A DNA stretch of 7,254 nucleotides from Rhizobiaceae bacterium (GTDB lineage Bacteria; Pseudomonadota; Alphaproteobacteria; Rhizobiales; Rhizobiaceae), in contig JAGWJK010000198.1 of assembly GCA_028865845.1 (NCBI GenBank), forward strand, positions 1-7,254, in the 5' to 3' direction. Positions 6,513 to 7,254 of this stretch are shown one piece after another (positions within the stretch are counted from its first letter, which is position 1; each line of letters begins with the position of its first letter). Both the position numbers and the translations under genes were made by a program. The notes beneath the pieces were generated by a model. That model had not been told where the DNA came from. It was given only the letters and a program-made list of their open reading frames with translations, and ran no database searches.

Positions 6513-6865
6513 ATGGATGCGTCACGCGTAAAAAGAAAACATGTCGCGATGAGAGAAATTGCAGTTTCAAGCGGCAGCATGACAATTTCCAGCGGACCTC
6601 CTGATAGGACGTACGTGGTAAATCCGAAACCAATCTGTGAGTTCTTGCCGAAACGCGTTGCCATCAACTGGCAAGGAGGAAAACCCGTCCTCACCACTGC
6701 GCAAATGACCACAATGCGGTTTTTCCCACGGGCATATTGTCGGCGAGAAATTTGGAAAACCGCCGCCGTATTCCATAGCCGCAACGGGGTCGGCGGATAT
6801 CCAGAGCTTGGTTTTGCCCTCGACAAGCCGCTTTTTCCTCTGCAAACTCACGATCTGGCTAGACT
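6513..6865. other. Gene-free stretch with several inverted repeats
   Basis: No convincing gene was found in this part of the soxB-rpsU interval. Base composition is lower in GC than in the flanking genes. Three inverted repeats lie close together: TTGCCA/TGGCAA (6658-6674, perfect 6-bp arms, 5-base loop), GAGGA/TCCTC (6676-6692), and GCGGTTTTTCC/GGAAAACCGC (6716-6763, ten paired bases with one bulge). A palindromic ACGTACGT is at 6609-6616. The function is unknown; an unrecognised small RNA, a regulatory leader or decayed sequence are all possible. Confidence 0.4.
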
Positions 6866-6894
6866 TTGACAAACCGATCTGTTATCCCGCATCA
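6866..6894 (+). promoter_or_regulatory. Possible rpsU promoter (-35 element TTGACA)
   Basis: A consensus-like TTGACA at 6866-6871 points toward rpsU. With a 17-bp spacer the -10 would be GCATCA (6889-6894), which is poor. A better -10-like TATATT lies at 6925-6930 but has no good -35. An rpsU promoter must be in this interval because the upstream gene is divergent, but which hexamers are used is uncertain. Confidence 0.3.
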
Positions 6895-6989
6895 CCAATC
6901 GCAAGGCTGCGGCCGCGCGAACGTTATATTTTTGCCTCTGGCGTTTGAGCCGCCGCTGGCATCAACCAAACCAAAGGAATGTGATTCTC

Positions 6990-7202
6990 GTGCAGGTACT
7001 CGTCCGCGACAACAATGTTGACCAGGCTCTCCGCGCTCTCAAGAAGAAGATGCAGCGCGAAGGCATTTTCCGCGAAATGAAGATGCGCGACTACTACGAA
7101 AAGCCGTCGCAGAAGCGCGCTCGCGAAAAGGCCGAGGCTGTTCGCCGCGTTCGCAAGCTGGCCCGCAAGCGCGCACAGCGCGAAGGCCTGGTAGCACGGT
7201 AA
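6990..7202 (+). CDS. rpsU: 30S ribosomal protein S21
   Basis: Ribosomal protein S21 belongs to the 30S subunit, where it sits near the 3' end of 16S rRNA and helps initiation. The product is 70 aa, very basic, and begins [20 protein letters not shown], the standard alphaproteobacterial S21 N-terminus. [20 protein letters not shown] follows, and the C-terminus is rich in Arg, Lys and Ala ([17 protein letters not shown]). The start is taken as GTG at 6990-6992 because the conserved S21 sequence begins exactly there. AAAGGAA (6973-6979) lies ten bases upstream. A longer in-frame reading from a TTG at 6945 would add 15 residues unlike S21 and is rejected. The gene is divergent from soxB and apparently has its own promoter. 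Confidence 0.96.
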   Translation: MQVLVRDNNVDQALRALKKKMQREGIFREMKMRDYYEKPSQKRAREKAEAVRRVRKLARKRAQREGLVAR

Positions 7203-7203
7203 T

Positions 7204-7223
7204 CGTCGTTTTTTCGACGTTTT
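7204..7223 (+). terminator. Short intrinsic-terminator-like hairpin after rpsU
   Basis: Directly after the rpsU TAA, CGTCG (7204-7208) and CGACG (7215-7219) form a 5-bp GC-rich stem around a T6 loop, followed by TTTT (7220-7223). The position and T-run fit a rho-independent terminator, but the stem is short, so it may be weak or partial. The remaining bases to 7254 show nothing recognisable. Confidence 0.5.
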
Positions 7224-7254
7224 CAGATGCATGTGTGGCGGGGGCGAGTCAGTC

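Noticed and set aside
5023..6531. A ~500-codon open frame on the plus strand, antisense to soxB
   Set aside because: Same explanation: it covers soxB, whose product is clearly recognisable. The antisense translation has no family features and no credible ribosome binding site.
6513..6869. A 118-codon plus-strand open frame upstream of rpsU
   Set aside because: Its codon use is unlike the neighbouring genes (many AAA, AGA, GTA codons), the translation matches no family known to me, there is no good Shine-Dalgarno, and overlapping frames on the other strand are equally open.
6567..6872. A 101-codon minus-strand open frame between rpsU and soxB
   Set aside because: The translation is unrecognised and low in typical coding features. 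It overlaps other open frames and the inverted repeats, so it is not supported as a gene without conservation evidence.

Overview
The window looks like chromosomal DNA of a Rhizobium/Agrobacterium-type alphaproteobacterium. The grounds are the high GC content with GC-rich third codon positions, a ribosomal protein S21 of rhizobial type, an intact heterotetrameric sarcosine oxidase operon in the order soxB-soxD-soxA-soxG, a divergent arginase/Lrp-family regulator pair, and a pair of rhizobial intergenic palindromic repeats. No mobile element, CRISPR array, tRNA or rRNA was seen, and no clearly new system. It is mostly ordinary amino-acid and one-carbon catabolism plus a housekeeping ribosomal gene.

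Left part (1-869): the first ~102 codons of an arginase run leftward off the window. A complete Lrp/AsnC-family regulator runs rightward. They share a 132-bp AT-rich divergent promoter region with A-tracts phased about 10 bp apart. The regulator probably controls the arginase gene. Middle-left (870-1106): a gene-free junction where the regulator transcript and the sox operon transcript converge. It is filled by two inverted 47-bp palindromic repeat units of RIME type.

Middle (1107-6312, minus strand): soxB, soxD, soxA and soxG encode the beta, delta, alpha and gamma subunits of tetrahydrofolate-linked sarcosine oxidase. The enzyme turns sarcosine, O2 and tetrahydrofolate into glycine, H2O2 and 5,10-methylene-tetrahydrofolate. 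soxD/soxA overlap by 4 bp and soxA/soxG by 8 bp, which suggests translational coupling. soxB and soxD are separated by 58 bp that can form a hairpin. The glyA, folD and purU genes that accompany sox operons in some bacteria are not inside this window.

Right part (6313-7254): a ~680-bp stretch of lower GC without a convincing gene separates soxB from rpsU. It contains several inverted repeats and must hold the soxB and rpsU promoters. rpsU (S21, 70 aa, GTG start) runs rightward and is followed by a short intrinsic-terminator-like hairpin. Arginine breakdown and sarcosine oxidation are both nitrogen/carbon scavenging functions, but nothing in the sequence shows that they are co-regulated.
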